NCBI RefSeq assembly: GCF_002332425.1
Contig: NZ_NRGS01000021.1
Location: 1 to 35,961 of the forward strand
DNA from: Brachybacterium alimentarium
GTDB lineage: Bacteria; Actinomycetota; Actinomycetes; Actinomycetales; Dermabacteraceae
Direction of reading: 5' to 3'
Length of the DNA stretch: 35,961 nucleotides
The position numbers and the translations under genes were made by a program. Under the pieces are notes generated by a model. It worked only from the letters and a program-made list of their open reading frames with translations. It was not told where the DNA came from and ran no database searches. This document shows, in pieces, positions 23,000 to 30,987 of the stretch (position 1 is the first letter of the stretch; each line of letters opens with the position of its first letter).

Positions 23000-23956
23000 T
23001 CAGGGTCGGGAATCCCGTCGGTTCTTCAGCCAGCCGTCGACGATGTCCCACGCCGAGATCCCGACGAGCCCGAACACCAGGAGAATGCCGAGAACCCGCA
23101 TGGTGTCGGGCTGGACGCCGTTGTCGACGAACGCGAGATCCAGGAACTCCGGGTTCAGCAGGAGGTCATGACCCAGGAGGGTCAGCGCCCAGCTCAGGAA
23201 CACCACGGCGAGAGCGGTGTTGAGCACCGCGGAGGCCGTCGTCCAGCGGCGCCGAGCGTAGATCATCGCCGTCAGACCCACCTCGAGGGCGATGATTGCG
23301 AGCAGCGCGAGGATCCCCCAGGGCCACAGGTCGGGATGCAGGATCGGGACCCCGTGTCCGTCGATGCGCGCGAAGCCGCGGGCCTGATCCCACAGGATCA
23401 CCCCGACGCCGATCACGCCGAACACGATCGAGGCGATGAGGTCCGCGCGGCCGGCGCCCGTTGGTCGCGGCTCGTGCAGCTGGTCCACATCCCACTCCGC
23501 GAGAGTCGTCTCGCTGCCCGTGCGCTCCAGGATCACGAACACCAGCGTGACCCAGAAGGCGACGTGCACGATCGCGCCCAGCCCCGCGGCGATCGAGGCG
23601 CCGATGACGTCACCGATCGGCACGTCCTCGATCAGCTTCCCGAGCGCGACGCCGCCGAACGCGCAGATCGGCACGATGATCAGCAGCAGCTTCAGCAGGC
23701 GCCACCAGGTGAGGTAGAAGCGCGGGCCGATCAGGTGCAGCGGACGGTCCGAGTAGCTCGCGGCGAGGATTCCCGGGTCGCCCAACTCGGTGAGCACGGC
23801 GCGCTCGGCCTCGCTCCTCTGCTCGCCCTGGTCCAGGCGGGCCTCGACGGCGTCGGCGATGGAGGCCTCGAGCTCCGCGCGCACATCGTCCTGCAGAGGC
23901 GCCGGGAGGGAGGTGATGGTGGTGCTGATGTAACGCTCGGTGAGAGTGGTGGACAT
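23000..23956 (-). CDS. HAAS-domain (permease-prefix-like) membrane protein
   Basis: 318-residue membrane protein. Residues 1-75 form a HAAS/permease-prefix-type helical domain (SLPAPLQDDVRAELEASIAD, then the typical LTELGDPGILAASYSDRP). Six hydrophobic segments follow at about 84-106, 117-143, 171-190, 210-234, 241-262 and 286-306. HAAS proteins are commonly encoded beside PadR regulators, as here (1 bp downstream), and are thought to take part in envelope stress responses or to modulate partner proteins. No enzymatic motif seen. Confidence 0.8.
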   Translation of the reverse strand: MSTTLTERYISTTITSLPAPLQDDVRAELEASIADAVEARLDQGEQRSEAERAVLTELGDPGILAASYSDRPLHLIGPRFYLTWWRLLKLLLIIVPICAFGGVALGKLIEDVPIGDVIGASIAAGLGAIVHVAFWVTLVFVILERTGSETTLAEWDVDQLHEPRPTGAGRADLIASIVFGVIGVGVILWDQARGFARIDGHGVPILHPDLWPWGILALLAIIALEVGLTAMIYARRRWTTASAVLNTALAVVFLSWALTLLGHDLLLNPEFLDLAFVDNGVQPDTMRVLGILLVFGLVGISAWDIVDGWLKNRRDSRP

Positions 23957-23957
23957 G

Positions 23958-24314
23958 TCAGTGCTCCTCGTCCGTGCTCGGGCCGGTGCTGGTCTCGTGC
24001 AATGAAGCGATCGCGGAGGCGAGCGCCCGCCATTCCTGTCGGAGGATCTCGGCCAGGCCGAGGCCCTGCTCGGAGGTGACGTAGAACTTGCGCGGTCGAG
24101 AGTCCTCGGTGTTCCACTCGCTGGTCAGGAAGCCCTGCTTCTCCAGGCGCCGCAGCAGCGGATAGAGCGTGTTCGCGTCGGTCGCGAATCCTCGCCTCTC
24201 GAGCTGCTCGAGCAGGGCGTAGCCGTACCCGGGGGTGCGCAGCAGCTGCAGGCACGCGAGCACGACGGTGCCGCGCCTCAGCTCCTGCAGATGGGTGTCG
24301 AAGGGTTCGCTCAT
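23958..24314 (-). CDS. PadR-family transcriptional regulator
   Basis: 118-residue PadR winged-helix regulator: LRRGTVVLACLQLLRTPGYG at 12-31, YALLEQLERRGFATDANTLY, then PLLRRLEKQGFLTSEW and the wing RPRKFYVTSEQG. The ATG at 24314 follows a -10-like TATGGT by 7 bases, predicting a leaderless mRNA. A perfect palindrome (24318-24333) overlies that -10, so it probably represses itself and the HAAS gene. It ends 1 bp before the HAAS ATG. Confidence 0.92.
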   Translation of the reverse strand: MSEPFDTHLQELRRGTVVLACLQLLRTPGYGYALLEQLERRGFATDANTLYPLLRRLEKQGFLTSEWNTEDSRPRKFYVTSEQGLGLAEILRQEWRALASAIASLHETSTGPSTDEEH

Positions 24315-24317
24315 GCG

Positions 24318-24333
24318 ACACACCATAGTGTGT
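24318..24333. promoter_or_regulatory. PadR operator candidate
   Basis: ACACACCATAGTGTGT: perfect 6-bp arms around CATA, covering the -10 (24322-24327) and ending 4 bp from the PadR start codon. Confidence 0.65.
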
Positions 24334-24351
24334 GAGGCACAGTGTTGTCTA
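24322..24351 (-). promoter_or_regulatory. Promoter of PadR operon, predicted leaderless
   Basis: On the minus strand TAGACA (24346-24351), 18-bp spacer, TATGGT (24322-24327), then GTGTCGC and the ATG at 24314. Confidence 0.6.
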
Positions 24352-24460
24352 TGGGATTGGTCTGTGGCGTGGGTCAGTGACTGCCGAGCGGTCGCGCAGT
24401 GCTGCGACCTGCCTGTTCGCGATGCCCAGCGGCGGAACGGCTGCGCACCGGACACTTACG

Positions 24461-24505
24461 GATCCGACGGATCCAAAGGGTCCGACGGGGTCAGCGCGGT
24501 CGGCG
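24461..24505. repeat. Degenerate 9-bp tandem repeat over the methyltransferase stop
   Basis: Units GATCCGACG, GATCCAAAG, GGTCCGACG, GGGTCAGCG, CGGTCGGCG. The methyltransferase stop (24491) lies in the fourth unit. Confidence 0.55.
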
Positions 24506-25219
24506 GGCGCTGAAGCGGTGCTGCAGCTGCGGGGAGTGGCCGGGGGCGACACCGTGAACGCGATCCAGTTCGAGCACCTCGGTCAGGGGATCAGCGCGCA
24601 CGTCCTCGAAGCCCGCGGCCTCCCACTCGGCGACGATCTGCTCGGCCCGGGCGCGTCCGAAGGGCAGGCGTGCGAAGGCGTCCTGGTCATAGGCGGCGGC
24701 GAAATCGTCCTGACGAGCGGTCCCCCGGGGAAGGTCCGCATCGTCCCCGAACCAGGGGGCGTCCACGGCCACGAGCACGCCTCCGGGGCGCAGCAGCTCG
24801 TGCCAGCGGCGCAGCGCGGTAGGGGCGTCGCGCAGGGTCCACAGCAGATACCGCGAGACGATCGCGTCGAAGGAGCCCGGGGCGCAGGGCGGGTCTACCG
24901 CATCGCCCGTGACGAACGTCGGCGGATGCGGATGGCCCGCGCACTTGCCCCGGGCACGTTCGAGCATGCCCTCGGCGAGATCGATGCCCGTCACCTCGTG
25001 CCCGGCGCCCGCGAGCAGCAGGGCCACGTTGCCGCTGCCCGTGCCCACGTCGAGGATCGTGCTGGGCCCCGCGGGGAGCACGTCGGCCCACACGCGCGAC
25101 CAGGTCTCGCGCTCCTCGGGATGGGCGAGCCGGGACATCTGGTGCTCGTCGTACTCTGCCGCGTAGCGCGTCCAGTAGTCGTTCCAGCGAGCCTGGTCGG
25201 GGTCAGCGGTGGGCGTCAT
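24491..25219 (-). CDS. Class I SAM-dependent methyltransferase
   Basis: 242-residue methyltransferase-11 type enzyme. Motif I is ILDVGTGSGNVALLLAGAG at 55-73, with the acidic ribose-binding GIDLAEGMLERAR after it, then FDAIVSRYLLWTL and LLRPGGVLVAVDAPW. The ATG at 25219 overlaps the end of the ATPase gene by 17 bp, making it the last gene of the importer operon. Such methyltransferases recur next to FecBCD-type importers with ArsR regulators; the substrate (a metallophore, a corrinoid or a small metabolite) is unknown. The frame is open upstream to 25315 only within the ATPase gene. Confidence 0.88.
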   Translation of the reverse strand: MTPTADPDQARWNDYWTRYAAEYDEHQMSRLAHPEERETWSRVWADVLPAGPSTILDVGTGSGNVALLLAGAGHEVTGIDLAEGMLERARGKCAGHPHPPTFVTGDAVDPPCAPGSFDAIVSRYLLWTLRDAPTALRRWHELLRPGGVLVAVDAPWFGDDADLPRGTARQDDFAAAYDQDAFARLPFGRARAEQIVAEWEAAGFEDVRADPLTEVLELDRVHGVAPGHSPQLQHRFSARRPR

Positions 25220-26165
25220 CGGTCGTCTCCTGGGCAGTGTCCGCGGGCGGGGTCGCCCCGACGGTGGGTGTCTTGGTGAACGGGATCGCGGAGGTGGCGG
25301 GCGTGCTCGAGCCATGCTCCGGCTCCTGGCCGCGGAACAGGAACTGGGTGATGCCGTCGTCGGCCATGGCGCGTTCGGCGGCGACGCCGTAGGTGGCGCT
25401 CACCAGGTGCGCCGCCAGCGCGACCCGGGGCGGGCCCTTGGACTGCACATGGCCGTCGGCCAGCACGACCACGCGATCGCAGTAGCGCGCGGCGAGGTTG
25501 AGGTCGTGCAGCACCACGATGGTCGCGAGGTTCTTCGCGCGGACGATCCGCAGCACGTGGTGCTGCGAGCCGATGTCGAGATGGTTCGTGGGCTCGTCCA
25601 TGAGCAGCAGGCGCGGCTGCTGGGCGAGCGCCCGCGCGATCAGCACCCGCTGCTTCTCGCCGCCGGAGAGCAGGCCGAACTCCCGACGGGCCAGATGCAG
25701 CGCGCCGCAGTCCTCGAGCGCCCGGGCCGCGATCTGCAGGTCGGCGTCGGACGTGGACCCGAAGGTGCCCGAGTGCGGGATCCGGCCCAGCAGCACCACG
25801 TCCGCCACGGTCAACGGCACCTCACCGGAGATCTCCTGGGCCATCACCGCGATGCGCTGTGCCCGCTCGCGACCGGCGTAGCCGCCCAGGTCACGGCCTT
25901 CGAGCAGCACCTGGCCGGCGTCGGGCACGAGCTCTCGATGCAGGATCCGCAGCGCAGTGGTCTTGCCGCTCCCGTTGGGCCCGACGAGGCCGACGATCTC
26001 GCCGTCGTCGACTCTCAGGTCCACCCCGCGCAGCACCGGTTTCGCGCCGAAGGCGTGCGTGAGACCGCGCGCCTCGAGCACGGGTGCGGGCGGCTCGGCG
26101 CCGGGACCCGACGGTGCTCCTCCGGCGCGCGGGGCCGTGCCCGGCACGTCGGGCCCGGGGCTCAT
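25203..26165 (-). CDS. FecE/BtuD-type ABC transporter ATPase
   Basis: 320-residue ATPase with all the motifs: Walker A GPNGSGKT at 62-69, Q-loop in VMAQE, signature LSGGEKQR at 166-173, Walker B LLLMDEP at 186-192 and the H-loop VVLHDLN. A 28-residue Pro/Gly/Ala-rich N-terminus precedes the domain, and about 50 residues of Pro/Thr-rich tail follow it. The ATG overlaps the binding-protein stop (ATGA, 26162-26165). It powers import with the permease at 27437-28648. Confidence 0.92.
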   Translation of the reverse strand: MSPGPDVPGTAPRAGGAPSGPGAEPPAPVLEARGLTHAFGAKPVLRGVDLRVDDGEIVGLVGPNGSGKTTALRILHRELVPDAGQVLLEGRDLGGYAGRERAQRIAVMAQEISGEVPLTVADVVLLGRIPHSGTFGSTSDADLQIAARALEDCGALHLARREFGLLSGGEKQRVLIARALAQQPRLLLMDEPTNHLDIGSQHHVLRIVRAKNLATIVVLHDLNLAARYCDRVVVLADGHVQSKGPPRVALAAHLVSATYGVAAERAMADDGITQFLFRGQEPEHGSSTPATSAIPFTKTPTVGATPPADTAQETTDDAHR

Positions 26166-27292
26166 CCCTCGATGTCGAGCAGCCACTCGTGGATCCTCTC
26201 CAGTCCGTCCACGACCAGCGGCGAGGCGGGCTCGGCGAAGTTGAACAGCAGCGGCAGCGCCGCGTCGCCCTGCACGGCCCGCAGCCCCGCGAGCTGGTCC
26301 TGGCCGACCATCTCGTCGGCGACGTCGCTGCCGTCGCCCTCGCCCTGATAGAGCACGATCAGCACGTCGGGATCGGCGGCCAGCAGCGGCTCGGAGCTGA
26401 TCTCGAACACTCGCTCGGCGGTGTCGGCGAAGACGTTCTCGATGCCCAGGGCGTCCAGCTGCGCGGTGACCATGGAGCCGGCGCCGTAGGTGTACAGCGG
26501 GCCGCCGCCGAGCGAGGGATACAGCACCGCTGCAGTCGTGATGGTGAGGTCCTCCGCGGAGTCGGAGACGGTCGCCACCCGATCCTTCAGCGTGGTGATC
26601 AGGTCCTCCGCCTGCTGCGTGCGGTCGAAGATCCTGCCGTAGGTGCTGATCGTGGAGTACAGCGTCTCGAAGCTCGCACGGTCGTCCTCGGTGCTGCAGT
26701 AGATGTCCTGGACCATCACCTGGGCGCCGGCGTCCGCCAGGGCCTCCCGCGTGACGCCGTTGGGGAGCCCGAACACGATGTCCGGGGACTGGGCGATCAC
26801 CACCTCCTGGGAGATCTGCAGATGACCGGAGGCGTCCAGATCGTCCGAGAGCGTCTCGATCATCTCCACCCGCGTGTCGAGATCCTCGCTGTAGTAGCCG
26901 GGCGGGAAGGCTCCCGCGCGGGCGACGACCTTGTCCAGCACGCCGATCCCGTCCAACGTGGTCACGGGGGCGGACTCCAGCAGCACGATCCGTTCGGGCG
27001 GTGCCTCGAAGGTCAGCGTGGCCTCGCAGTTGGAGAGCTCGAGCGGAAAGCCCTCGGCGGCGGCCGCGCCGCCTGCGCCCGACCCGTCGGCTGAGCCGTC
27101 GCCGCAGGCAGTGGCCGTGATCCCGAGGACCCCGGCCAGGCCTCCGGCGAGGGCGGAGCGTCGGCTCACAGGCCGGCTCACAGGCCGGCTCACAGGCCGG
27201 CTCACTGGAGGCGCGGACACCGGTGCGGCAACGTCGGACTCGGCGGCCGCGGCTGCCGGTGCGGCGGAGCGGTGGACGGGCGGCAGATGCAT
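26162..27292 (-). CDS. FecB-like substrate-binding lipoprotein
   Basis: 376-residue class III (FecB/BtuF-like) binding protein. An unusual N-terminus of about 45 residues carries four VSRP-type repeats encoded by a 12-bp tandem repeat. These end in the twin arginines (SRRSALAGG) of a Tat-like signal with lipobox TATAC at about Cys63. The mature domain starts with LELSNCEATLTFEAPPERIV, and a second Cys lies in DIYCSTEDD. The ATG at 27292 is used, but a start inside the repeat is possible. Ligand uncertain: siderophore, heme, cobamide, metallophore, or the proposed F420-0 cargo of related actinobacterial cassettes. Confidence 0.85.
   Translation of the reverse strand: MHLPPVHRSAAPAAAAAESDVAAPVSAPPVSRPVSRPVSRPVSRRSALAGGLAGVLGITATACGDGSADGSGAGGAAAAEGFPLELSNCEATLTFEAPPERIVLLESAPVTTLDGIGVLDKVVARAGAFPPGYYSEDLDTRVEMIETLSDDLDASGHLQISQEVVIAQSPDIVFGLPNGVTREALADAGAQVMVQDIYCSTEDDRASFETLYSTISTYGRIFDRTQQAEDLITTLKDRVATVSDSAEDLTITTAAVLYPSLGGGPLYTYGAGSMVTAQLDALGIENVFADTAERVFEISSEPLLAADPDVLIVLYQGEGDGSDVADEMVGQDQLAGLRAVQGDAALPLLFNFAEPASPLVVDGLERIHEWLLDIEG
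27163..27210. repeat. 12-bp tandem repeat inside the binding-protein signal region
   Basis: GGCTCACAGGCC at 27163, 27175 and 27187, with a decayed fourth unit to 27210. In frame it encodes Val-Ser-Arg-Pro units just before the Tat twin arginines; loss or gain of a unit keeps the frame. Confidence 0.88.
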
Positions 27293-27436
27293 GGACGGGA
27301 CGACCTTCTCGGAAACGGGGGAGCAGAAGAGCGGGGGACAGGGGAGTGAGGGAAAAGGGGGCTGGCGAGATGCTGCGCGGAGAGCGCGGGACGTCGGGGC
27401 GGGGTGCTGGGTGTCGGGTGCTCGGTGGACGACGGA

Positions 27437-28648
27437 TCAGGGGCGTCGGGCATGGAGGCGGCGCACCAGGATCAGCAGGAACGGGGCGCCGATCGCGGCG
27501 GTGATCACGCCGATGGGCAGTTCGCGCGGCTGCATGACCACGCGTGCGAAAGCGTCGGCCCACAGCAGGAACAGGCTCCCCAGCAGAGCGCTCGCCGGGA
27601 TCAGCACGCGGTGCCGGGCGCCGACGAGGCGGCGCGCCAGGTGGGGGATCACCAGGCCCACGAAGCCGATCGCGCCCGCGCCGGCGACCGCGGCCGCGGT
27701 GCACAGCGAGACCGCGAGGAGGAACCCGATGCGGGCACGATCCGGGGAGATGCCCAGGCCATGGGCGATCTCGTCGCCCGCGCTGAGGGCGTCCAGCACG
27801 CGTGCGCCGAGCGTCATCACCGCCACCCCGATCGCGGCGGCGCACACCGCGATCAGCAGGAATGCGTTCCAGCGGGCCAGCGACAGCGAGCCCAGCATCC
27901 AGAACATCACCGAGCGTGAGCCCTCCGCGGAGTCCGAGGAGAAGATCAGCAGGTTCGTCACGGCGGTCAGCGCATAGCCGACGGCCACTCCGGACAGCAG
28001 CAGTCGCAGCGAGGTCACGCGCCCGCCGGCGCGGGCGATCGCGAACACCAGCAGGGCCGCGCCGAGCGCCCCGACGAAGGCCAGCACCGACTGGGCGTAT
28101 TCGCCCATCGCCGCGCCGACGCCGAAGAGGATCGCAGCGGCGGCGCCGGTGGAGGCTCCGCCGGAGACCCCGAGGATGTACGGGTCCGCGAGCATGTTGC
28201 GCACCATCGCCTGCAGGGCGGCGCCGGAGATCGCGAGGCAGGCGCCCACGGCCGCCCCCATCAGCACGCGCGGCAGGCGCACGGTCCAGATGATCGCGTC
28301 GGTCGAGGCATCCACCGGGGCCGACGACGCGAAGGGCAGTCCGAGATGCTGGGAGATCACCTGGATCGTCGTGCCGGCCGGGATCGACACCGGGCCGAGA
28401 CCCATGCAGAGCATCAGGCTGACCACGGCGGTGACGGTGAGCAGAGCCACGATCGCGGCGGAACGACGGGAGCGGGAGCGCACGCCGAGCGCATCGGGAC
28501 CGCGAGAGCCGTCGGGCCCGCGCGCCCCACGAGGTGACGGCCCGCCGACGTCGCCCAGTGGACGAGACTCGGCGGCGTCGGTGCTGGTGGACGTCGTCTC
28601 GTCGGCGCTGGAGGGCGCATGTCCTGCGGCGCCGGTGGTGATCGCCAT
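27437..28648 (-). CDS. FecCD-family ABC transporter permease
   Basis: 403-residue permease of the FecCD/BtuC family. A hydrophilic Ser/Thr/Gly/Asp-rich N-terminus of about 60 residues is followed by the usual ten-helix fold. Motifs include WTVRLPRVLMGAAVGACLAI with GAALQAMVRN (family hallmark), DPYILGVSGGA and FVGLVIPHLARRLVG. The ATG at 28648 is preceded by GGAAGGA. It is the first importer gene, 118 bp below the ArsR gene on the same strand. The 144-bp gap to the binding protein (27293-27436) shows nothing I can support. Confidence 0.92.
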   Translation of the reverse strand: MAITTGAAGHAPSSADETTSTSTDAAESRPLGDVGGPSPRGARGPDGSRGPDALGVRSRSRRSAAIVALLTVTAVVSLMLCMGLGPVSIPAGTTIQVISQHLGLPFASSAPVDASTDAIIWTVRLPRVLMGAAVGACLAISGAALQAMVRNMLADPYILGVSGGASTGAAAAILFGVGAAMGEYAQSVLAFVGALGAALLVFAIARAGGRVTSLRLLLSGVAVGYALTAVTNLLIFSSDSAEGSRSVMFWMLGSLSLARWNAFLLIAVCAAAIGVAVMTLGARVLDALSAGDEIAHGLGISPDRARIGFLLAVSLCTAAAVAGAGAIGFVGLVIPHLARRLVGARHRVLIPASALLGSLFLLWADAFARVVMQPRELPIGVITAAIGAPFLLILVRRLHARRP

Positions 28649-28675
28649 GCCCGTCCTTCCGCACGTCGAGTGAAG

Positions 28676-28697
28676 TACTTGAAGGACTCTACAAGTA
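28676..28697. promoter_or_regulatory. ArsR-type operator candidate upstream of the importer operon
   Basis: TACTTG (28676-28681), 10-bp spacer, CAAGTA (28692-28697): a perfect inverted repeat 28 bp before the permease start and downstream of the arsR-type gene. A local AAGTACTT palindrome overlaps the first arm. Confidence 0.55.
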
Positions 28698-28766
28698 TCC
28701 GACGGTGCGGCGATAGCCGGAATGGGGGACGGGCACCTGGGGGCGATGACCCTCAGCGATCGGGAC

Positions 28767-29237
28767 TCAGTGATCCGGAGGGTGCTCGTGGGCGTGCTCG
28801 TGCCCGTGCTGGTGCTGGCGCTGGCGCTGGTGCTGGTGCTGGTGCTCGTGCCCGTGGTGGTGGATGCCGGGCAGGTGGCGGGATCCCAGATCGTGCAGGA
28901 GGGTGTGGGCGAATCCGTCGGCGAGCTCATAGCGCACTTCGCGTCCCGAACGTCGCGCCCGCACCAGTCCGGAGTCACGCAGCAGGGCCAGCGCATGCGA
29001 GGTGGTCGAATCGCTCGCATCGATCGCGCGCGCGATGTCCGAGCTGCGCACGCCCGGGTGGGCATGGAGGCAGAACAGGATCCGCAGGCGTCGCTGATCG
29101 GCGAGCAGGGCCATGTGCTCGGCCATCTCCTCGAACCCGGTCACGGAGTCCAGCAGCTCGGTGAGCTCGGCGACGAGATGGTCGTCCCGCGGGGTGGAGT
29201 CGTCGGCCCGCACGTGCAGGGGGTGGTCGGCGTCCAT
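28767..29237 (-). CDS. ArsR/SmtB-family metal sensor with His-rich tail
   Basis: 156-residue winged-helix metalloregulator. The recognition region is SSDIARAIDASDSTTSHALA at 65-84, with the wing GREVRYELAD at 98-107. Helix 5 has DGFAHTLLH, whose Asp107/His111/His115 fit the zinc/nickel/cobalt site of CzrA/NmtR-type sensors. The last 36 residues hold 15 histidines (HHHGHEHQHQHQ and similar), encoded by a CTGGTG-rich repeat. There is no CXC of arsenic or cadmium sensors. A -10-like TAGGTT (29244-29249) six bases before the ATG predicts a leaderless mRNA. It probably controls the importer operon downstream. Confidence 0.9.
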   Translation of the reverse strand: MDADHPLHVRADDSTPRDDHLVAELTELLDSVTGFEEMAEHMALLADQRRLRILFCLHAHPGVRSSDIARAIDASDSTTSHALALLRDSGLVRARRSGREVRYELADGFAHTLLHDLGSRHLPGIHHHGHEHQHQHQRQRQHQHGHEHAHEHPPDH

Positions 29238-29314
29238 GAGACCAACCTACCGGGGTCGGAGACGGGGATCGGGGGCGGCTCTGGCCATCAGGGCGGCGGT
29301 CGCCTACGCTGTAG

Positions 29315-29338
29315 TGACCAAAAGGCTGAAGCTGGTCA
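29315..29338. promoter_or_regulatory. TetR operator candidate
   Basis: TGACCA (29315-29320), 12-bp spacer, TGGTCA (29333-29338), extendable to AGTGACCA / TGGTCAGT. It lies 50 bp before the TetR start and just after a -10-like TACGCT (29304-29309). Confidence 0.55.
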
Positions 29339-29388
29339 GTACACACCTCTGATCCGTATTCCGCACCCTCCGCACCCGAGGAGATCTG

Positions 29389-30087
29389 ATGCCCCGCCCG
29401 CGCATCCCGGAGCGCCGCCGTCGGATCCTCGACGCCGCGCGGGACCTCGCTCTCGACCTCGGCTGGCGATCCACCACCGTGGCGCGCATCGCCGAATCGG
29501 CGGGTGTGGGCAAGGGCGCCGTCTACCTCGAGTTCGAGGACAAGCAGGCCATCCTCGACGCGGCGCTGCGGCGCAGCATGCAGGCCGCGACCGCCGAGGT
29601 GCACCGTCGCGTCAACGCCGCCGACGACCTGGTCGACCTGCCCGCCGTGTATCGCTTCGGGGTCGAGGCGCTGCTGGCCGATCCGCTCCTGCGCTCCCTC
29701 CATCTCGGGGACACCGAGGTGCTCGGCGATCATGTGCGCGCCGTTGACGATGCCCGATATCGCGAGCGCTTCGACTGGTTGGGTCGGTACGTGCGGCGCC
29801 TGCAGAGTGCTGGGGTGATCGATCAGGGCGTCGACGGCGACGTGCTCTCACAGGTGCTGAGCACCTTCACCATCGGTCTGCTCAACGCCCCGGCGAGCAT
29901 CGGCCCGATCACCGACGACGCTCTGCGTGAGAGCGTCGCCCTGTTCGCCGACCTCATGGGGCGAGGCCTCGCTCCCGCTGCCGTGGAGCGATCTGGCACG
30001 GAGACTGATCCCGCCGCGGCCCGCTCCGCTCAGCTCGAACTGCTCGACGCCCTCACCGCTCAGCTCGACGATCTGGAGCAGACATGA
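29389..30087 (+). CDS. TetR/AcrR-family regulator
   Basis: 232-residue TetR regulator: HTH at about 10-55 (RRRRILDAARDLALDLG, TTVARIAESAGVGKGAVYLE, FEDKQAILDAAL), then an alpha-helical ligand domain of unknown specificity. Its stop overlaps the hydrolase ATG (ATGA, 30084-30087), so the two form an operon. It probably represses itself from the TGACCA palindrome upstream. Confidence 0.92.
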   Translation: MPRPRIPERRRRILDAARDLALDLGWRSTTVARIAESAGVGKGAVYLEFEDKQAILDAALRRSMQAATAEVHRRVNAADDLVDLPAVYRFGVEALLADPLLRSLHLGDTEVLGDHVRAVDDARYRERFDWLGRYVRRLQSAGVIDQGVDGDVLSQVLSTFTIGLLNAPASIGPITDDALRESVALFADLMGRGLAPAAVERSGTETDPAAARSAQLELLDALTAQLDDLEQT

Positions 30088-30956
30088 CCACCACTGCATT
30101 CGACACCGAGGAAGACCTCACGGTGCTCGGAGGGCCCGTGCGGCTGTACCGGGCCGGGAGCACCGGGCCGCCCGTGCTCCTGCTGCACGGAGCCATGCTC
30201 GACACCGCGCACGGGATCTGGCACGACGTGGTCCCCGTTCTCGCGACGGATCATCAGGTGCTCGTGATCGACATGCCCCGGCACGGAGCGAGCCGGCCCT
30301 GGTCAGGCTGGCTCGGCGACGCCTTCTACCGGCGGTTCCTGCCCGCGCTGCTCGACGAGCTCGGCCTCGACGACGTCGCGATCATGGGGTTGTCGATGGG
30401 CGGCGGCGCCGGCATGAGGTTCGCGCTCGAGCATCCCGAACGTGTCCGTGCCCTGATCGCCGTCAACCCAGGCGGACTCGACCGGAAGCGCCCGTACCAT
30501 CTGCTGACCTGGCTGATGCTCCGGGTCCCGGGCCTGCTGCGGGGCTCCACCTGGGTCATGGCCCGCTTCCCCGGCTATGTGCGCTCCAGCCTGATCCCCA
30601 GCCTGGCCGCGGGGGAGGACACTGCTGGATTCGCCCGGATCATCGCCGGCGTGCAGGAAGAGGCGCGCGAGAAGGAGCGGTTCGGCGAGCGGGCGATGGA
30701 CGACTGGCAGATCGACTGGTACGGACCGCTGCGCACCCGGTTCGGAGGCATCGAGGAGCTGCGGGGGCTGCGCGTCCCCACACTCTGGGTGCATGGTGAC
30801 GACGACCCGCTGATCAGTCATGACGAGATGGCCGCCGCGCACGCCGCCACCCCTGGGTCGCGATTCGAGACCGTGGCCCGCGCCGGCCACCTGCTGCCCT
30901 ACGACCAGCCCGAGAAACTCGGAGAGCTCGCCCGGGAGTTCCTCGCGGAGGCGTGA
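30084..30956 (+). CDS. Alpha/beta-fold hydrolase
   Basis: 290-residue alpha/beta hydrolase. The oxyanion region is LLHGAMLD at 33-40, the nucleophile elbow GLSMG has Ser104, the acid is in VHGDDDPLI (about Asp241) and the histidine is His269 in AGHLLPYDQPE. The cap domain lies at about 130-215. An esterase, lactonase or C-C hydrolase role fits; the TetR partner suggests induction by its substrate or a related compound. It converges on the SUFU-domain gene, 31 bp between stops. Confidence 0.9.
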   Translation: MTTTAFDTEEDLTVLGGPVRLYRAGSTGPPVLLLHGAMLDTAHGIWHDVVPVLATDHQVLVIDMPRHGASRPWSGWLGDAFYRRFLPALLDELGLDDVAIMGLSMGGGAGMRFALEHPERVRALIAVNPGGLDRKRPYHLLTWLMLRVPGLLRGSTWVMARFPGYVRSSLIPSLAAGEDTAGFARIIAGVQEEAREKERFGERAMDDWQIDWYGPLRTRFGGIEELRGLRVPTLWVHGDDDPLISHDEMAAAHAATPGSRFETVARAGHLLPYDQPEKLGELAREFLAEA

Positions 30957-30987
30957 CGATGTCGTCGTCGTGGCCGTCGCCCTCGTG

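Noticed and set aside
25203..28664. A single minus-strand frame of about 1150 codons across the importer genes
   Set aside because: Only its end is real: it is the ATPase (25203-26165). Upstream it runs out of phase through the binding protein and permease, giving Arg/Gly/Pro-rich sequence typical of high-GC shadow frames.
28782..28870. CTGGTG-rich DNA as a non-coding repeat
   Set aside because: It is in frame and encodes the histidine-rich tail of the ArsR protein, so it is reported with that gene.
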